Assembly: GCA_016218545.1 (NCBI GenBank)
Contig: JACRDQ010000038.1
Span: 130,986 to 194,985, forward strand
DNA: 64,000 bases
Direction of reading: 5' to 3'
Source of the DNA: Elusimicrobiota bacterium
GTDB taxonomy: Bacteria; Elusimicrobiota; Elusimicrobia; UBA1565; UBA9628
Shown: positions 61,675-64,000 of the stretch, piece by piece
How the letters are laid out: every line of letters starts with the position of its first letter
Numbering within the stretch: position 1 is the stretch's first letter
Made by a program: the position numbers and the translations under genes
The notes under the pieces: model-generated
Told to the model about the DNA's origin: nothing
Seen by the model: only the letters and a program-made list of their open reading frames with translations
Database searches by the model: none

Positions 61675-62031
61675 ATGGATATTGCGGTCTGGGTCGTCTT
61701 GGCGGTCGTGGCCGGGTTCGTGGGCTGGAGGCTCGTCAGCTTCAAGCTGGCCGCCGGGAGGATGCCTGAGATGCTGTCGCGCGGAGCGGTCGTGGTGGAC
61801 GTGCGCACCCCTGAGGAGTTCGCCGTGGGAGCCAACCACAAGAGCGTGAACATCCCTTTGGATCAGCTCGAGGGGAGGCTCAAGGAGCTCGATCCGGAGA
61901 AGCCGGTCCTGGTGTGCTGCGCCTCCGGCACACGGAGCGCCATGGCGGCCCAGCTCCTCAAGCGCCACGGCTTCAAGGAGGTCGTCAACATCGGGCCCTG
62001 GCAGAACTCTCTGTCCGGCAAAGGGGACTGA
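61675..62031 (+). CDS. Membrane-anchored rhodanese
   Basis: 118 residues. A hydrophobic N-terminal anchor (IAVWVVLAVVAGFVGWRLV) leads to one rhodanese domain: VVVDVRTPEEFAVGANHKSVNIP, then the active-site loop CCASGTRSA with the sulfur-accepting Cys, and VVNIGPW. It should transfer sulfane sulfur at the membrane surface, facing the periplasm or cytoplasm. GAGGAG lies before ATG 61675, immediately after the osmC-like gene. Confidence 0.92.
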   Translation: MDIAVWVVLAVVAGFVGWRLVSFKLAAGRMPEMLSRGAVVVDVRTPEEFAVGANHKSVNIPLDQLEGRLKELDPEKPVLVCCASGTRSAMAAQLLKRHGFKEVVNIGPWQNSLSGKGD

Positions 62032-62066
62032 AACCCGAGACATCGGGTCAGGCCTTGAGTCTTGGC

Positions 62067-63863
62067 ATGATGGTTCCCGGCGGCAAGCAGGACCTCGGCG
62101 ATGAGGCGTCCGCGATCCGCGGCTTGGCCCGGGCCGGGGCTCCCAGCCATGAGGTCCACCTCAGCCTGGGCCGCCTCTGTGAGAAGGCAGGCAGGCTCGA
62201 GCCTGCTCTGGCCCATTTCAGGAAGGCATGGCTTCAAGCACCCCAGGACCTGGCCGCTGCTTTCGAGCTGGCCCGAGCCCTGACCCGGTCAGGGAGGAAG
62301 GCTGAAGCCGGCCGGTCATGGCAGCGCTTCAGCCGCTTGGCTCTCAAGGCTCTAGCCGGGCCTCCTGACCCGTTGCTTCCCACCTTGCTCCTGGACGCGG
62401 ACAGCCGCGCCGCGCTCTCGGCCCTTGCTCGGCCTGGCCGGACCCATGTGGTCGCGTCCTGCAGGCGGCTCCTGGTGCGCGAGCCCGGCGCTGCAGGGGT
62501 CCGGGCCCTGCTGGTCGAATGCCTCATCTCAGGCAGGAGGTTCAAGGAGGCCGGTGCCGCGCTGGCTGAGGCTCTGGACTCAGGCAGGGGCTGGGAGCCC
62601 GTTTCCTCCGCAGCGAGCCTGGTGAGGCTCATCGAGGCTGGGGCTTTCTCCGCTCGCCTGGAAAGAGCGGTGCTTAGGGCCTTGGCCGGCACTGCCGGCC
62701 AAGGCTTCCCCCAGGTCTATTCCGCTTTGGTGTGCAGCCGCAGGTTCCGCTCCGCTTTCCTCTACGGAGAGGCGGTCCTTGACGCCTTCGGTCCGGGCCC
62801 CATCAGGCTCGAGGCTGCTTGGCCGTGGTTCAGGATGGGCTTCACCAGGGGAGCGCGCGCAGGAATCTGCCAGGCCGAGTCCGAGGCTCTTTCCAAGGCT
62901 TGGGAGGAGGGCCGCTTGAGGCCGTGGTTCTCGCATTGCAGGACCCTCCTCATCAACAACACCGGCCGCTACGACCGGGAGCGTCTGGTCGAGGCCAGAG
63001 CCGAGTGCCGCCGCATCATGCGCATGGACCTCGGCCGCTACTGGTGGCTCCTGCCTCCGCTCGTGATGGTGAAGTTCATGTCGGGCCCCGAGGGCTTGCA
63101 GGAGGCTGTGGACCTGGGCCGCGCGGCGCTGGGACGCGCTCCGGACGAATGGGGGGTGCGCTGCAGGGTGGCCGAGGCCCTGCTGTGCCTCGGGGAGGAA
63201 GCCCGGGGCTTGGCCGAGTTCGAGGAGGCCGTGCGCCTGGCGCCTCCGGTGGAACGGGGCGGAGCCCTGACCTGGCAGGGCGAGGCCCTGCTATGGCTGG
63301 GCCGCTACTCCGAGGCCCGCTCCGTCCTCGATGCCGCCGTTGCCGCGGGCTCGACCGTGTTCGTGTTCGGGTGGCGAGGGGGAGCGGCCTTGAAGCTCGG
63401 AGACCTCAAGGCCGCGCTCTCGGACCTCGACCATGCCCTTGACCTCGACCGCTTCGACATGGAAGCCTACGTGTGGCGGGGGGAGGCCCTTCGCCTCCTC
63501 GGCCGCCATCAGGAGAGCCTCAGGGACCTCGACCATCACATCAAGGCGTTCGGCTCCCTATGGTCGCATCTCAACCGGGGTCTCGCGCGCTGCGCGCTCG
63601 CAGACGCGGCAGGCATGCTCGCGGACCTGAAGGCTGCGTGCAAACGCTGGCCTGAGGAGACCGCCTACATCCGTGAGCGCGCGGGCCTGCCCAGGGCCGG
63701 AGCCCTGAGCGTCGAGCAGTCACGCAGGTTCATGGAGCAGGGACTCAGGTTCGGGATGGGGGTGCGGCGCGAGGAACGGCACCTCAACGGGCTCTGGATG
63801 AGGCCTTTCGGGCTCGGAGCGCGACCCAAGCCCCGACCCAGGCGAGGAGCGCCGCGAGCGTGA
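62067..63863 (+). CDS. TPR-repeat protein, unknown function
   Basis: About 598 residues, soluble, made mostly of helical repeats. Clear TPR units occur near the start (HLSLGRLCEKAGRLEPALAHFRKAW) and end (LTWQGEALLWLGRYSEARSVLDAA, ALKLGDLKAALSDLDHALDLDR, WRGEALRLLGRHQESLRDLD). No catalytic domain is visible and the middle is divergent. It probably serves as scaffold. The start at 62067 is one of two adjacent ATGs, 36 bases after the rhodanese; the final ~27 codons overlap the convergent membrane protein gene by 80 bases. Confidence 0.7.
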   Translation: MMVPGGKQDLGDEASAIRGLARAGAPSHEVHLSLGRLCEKAGRLEPALAHFRKAWLQAPQDLAAAFELARALTRSGRKAEAGRSWQRFSRLALKALAGPPDPLLPTLLLDADSRAALSALARPGRTHVVASCRRLLVREPGAAGVRALLVECLISGRRFKEAGAALAEALDSGRGWEPVSSAASLVRLIEAGAFSARLERAVLRALAGTAGQGFPQVYSALVCSRRFRSAFLYGEAVLDAFGPGPIRLEAAWPWFRMGFTRGARAGICQAESEALSKAWEEGRLRPWFSHCRTLLINNTGRYDRERLVEARAECRRIMRMDLGRYWWLLPPLVMVKFMSGPEGLQEAVDLGRAALGRAPDEWGVRCRVAEALLCLGEEARGLAEFEEAVRLAPPVERGGALTWQGEALLWLGRYSEARSVLDAAVAAGSTVFVFGWRGGAALKLGDLKAALSDLDHALDLDRFDMEAYVWRGEALRLLGRHQESLRDLDHHIKAFGSLWSHLNRGLARCALADAAGMLADLKAACKRWPEETAYIRERAGLPRAGALSVEQSRRFMEQGLRFGMGVRREERHLNGLWMRPFGLGARPKPRPRRGAPRA

Positions 63864-64000
63864 CCAGGAGCCCGAGGGTGAAGGTCGCGGGCCGATACTC
63901 CAGCAGGAGGCGGTGGCGGCCTGCGGCCAGGGGCACGGCCCTGAGCACGGCATCCGCAGGCATGACGCGGCACGAGGCCTGCGGCCCTTTTTCGAGCATC
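63784..64000 (-). CDS. C-terminus of a YfhO-like membrane protein, partial
   Basis: The visible 72 codons are open to the right edge, so this is the C-terminal end of a longer gene. The sequence VLRAVPLAAGRHRLLLEYRPATFTLGLLVTLAALLAWVG, a beta-strand plus final membrane helix, is the standard ending of YfhO/GT-C-type polytopic proteins that load sugars onto lipid or teichoic acid carriers. The tail is basic (RARKASSRAR). The apparent ATG at 63999 is internal. It overlaps the 3' end of the TPR gene by 80 bases. Confidence 0.6.
   Translation of the reverse strand, partial: MLEKGPQASCRVMPADAVLRAVPLAAGRHRLLLEYRPATFTLGLLVTLAALLAWVGAWVALRARKASSRAR

Overview
The window is GC-rich (clearly above 60% by eye), densely coded bacterial chromosome with about 52 supported protein genes, several gene remnants and no rRNA, tRNA or CRISPR array that I can see. 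I infer an uncultured Elusimicrobiota-like bacterium. The reasons are a secreted protein carrying an elusimicrobial-type pilin C-terminal domain (19899-20633), secreted or membrane proteins that begin with a signal peptide and an Ala/Pro/Ser-rich repeat segment (22542-24761 and 40856-42664), outer-membrane beta-barrels, a complete-looking shikimate operon and the promoter style. The phylum call is inference and not proven.

Layout: 1-10 kb holds a partial gene, a class III cyclase with TPRs, a decayed nucleotidyltransferase, a GH3 plus GH144-type glycosidase pair, a GT-C-like membrane protein and a POT peptide transporter. 10-20 kb holds small secreted and membrane proteins, an EEP-family hydrolase, an operon of a cyclase-like protein, an OPT transporter and endonuclease III, a 58-residue pilin-like gene next to a frameshifted remnant, and a coiled-coil protein. 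20-32 kb holds an alcohol dehydrogenase coupled to tilS, an MFS fusion, a CheY-like regulator, two outer-membrane proteins in overlap, greA, and a coupled uvrB-nadC-birA operon. 32-43 kb holds an aldo/keto reductase, a 1271-residue multi-PAS kinase with its LuxR-type regulator, ppiB, murC and a secreted triple-repeat protein. 42.8-50.7 kb is a co-directional catabolic cluster: YgeY-type hydrolase, YgeW-type knotted carbamoyltransferase, carbamate kinase, two fold-type II PLP enzymes, aspartate carbamoyltransferase and a flavin-binding PPOX-fold protein. 50.8-64 kb holds a zinc-type CDF exporter, a ComEC-like metallo-hydrolase behind a structured leader, the operon aroE-aroC-aroKB-unknown-aroQ-membrane protein, OsmC, rhodanese and TPR genes, and the end of a YfhO-like membrane protein.

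Working together: the 44.5-50.7 kb cluster resembles the ygeW/ygeY/carbamate kinase part of the bacterial anaerobic purine (urate) and ureido-compound degradation cluster, but the two PLP enzymes stand where diaminopropionate ammonia-lyase (YgeX) is expected. It could recover ATP from carbamoyl phosphate. The shikimate operon is tightly overlapped and contains a 679-residue membrane protein of unknown role.

Regulation and repeats: many genes start 6-8 bases after a TATAAT/TATCAT-like hexamer, often with an extended TGN, so they are probably leaderless. Long palindromes interrupt the catabolic cluster and its flanks, and two larger inverted-repeat elements (37960-38226 and 53530-53705) share a related core.
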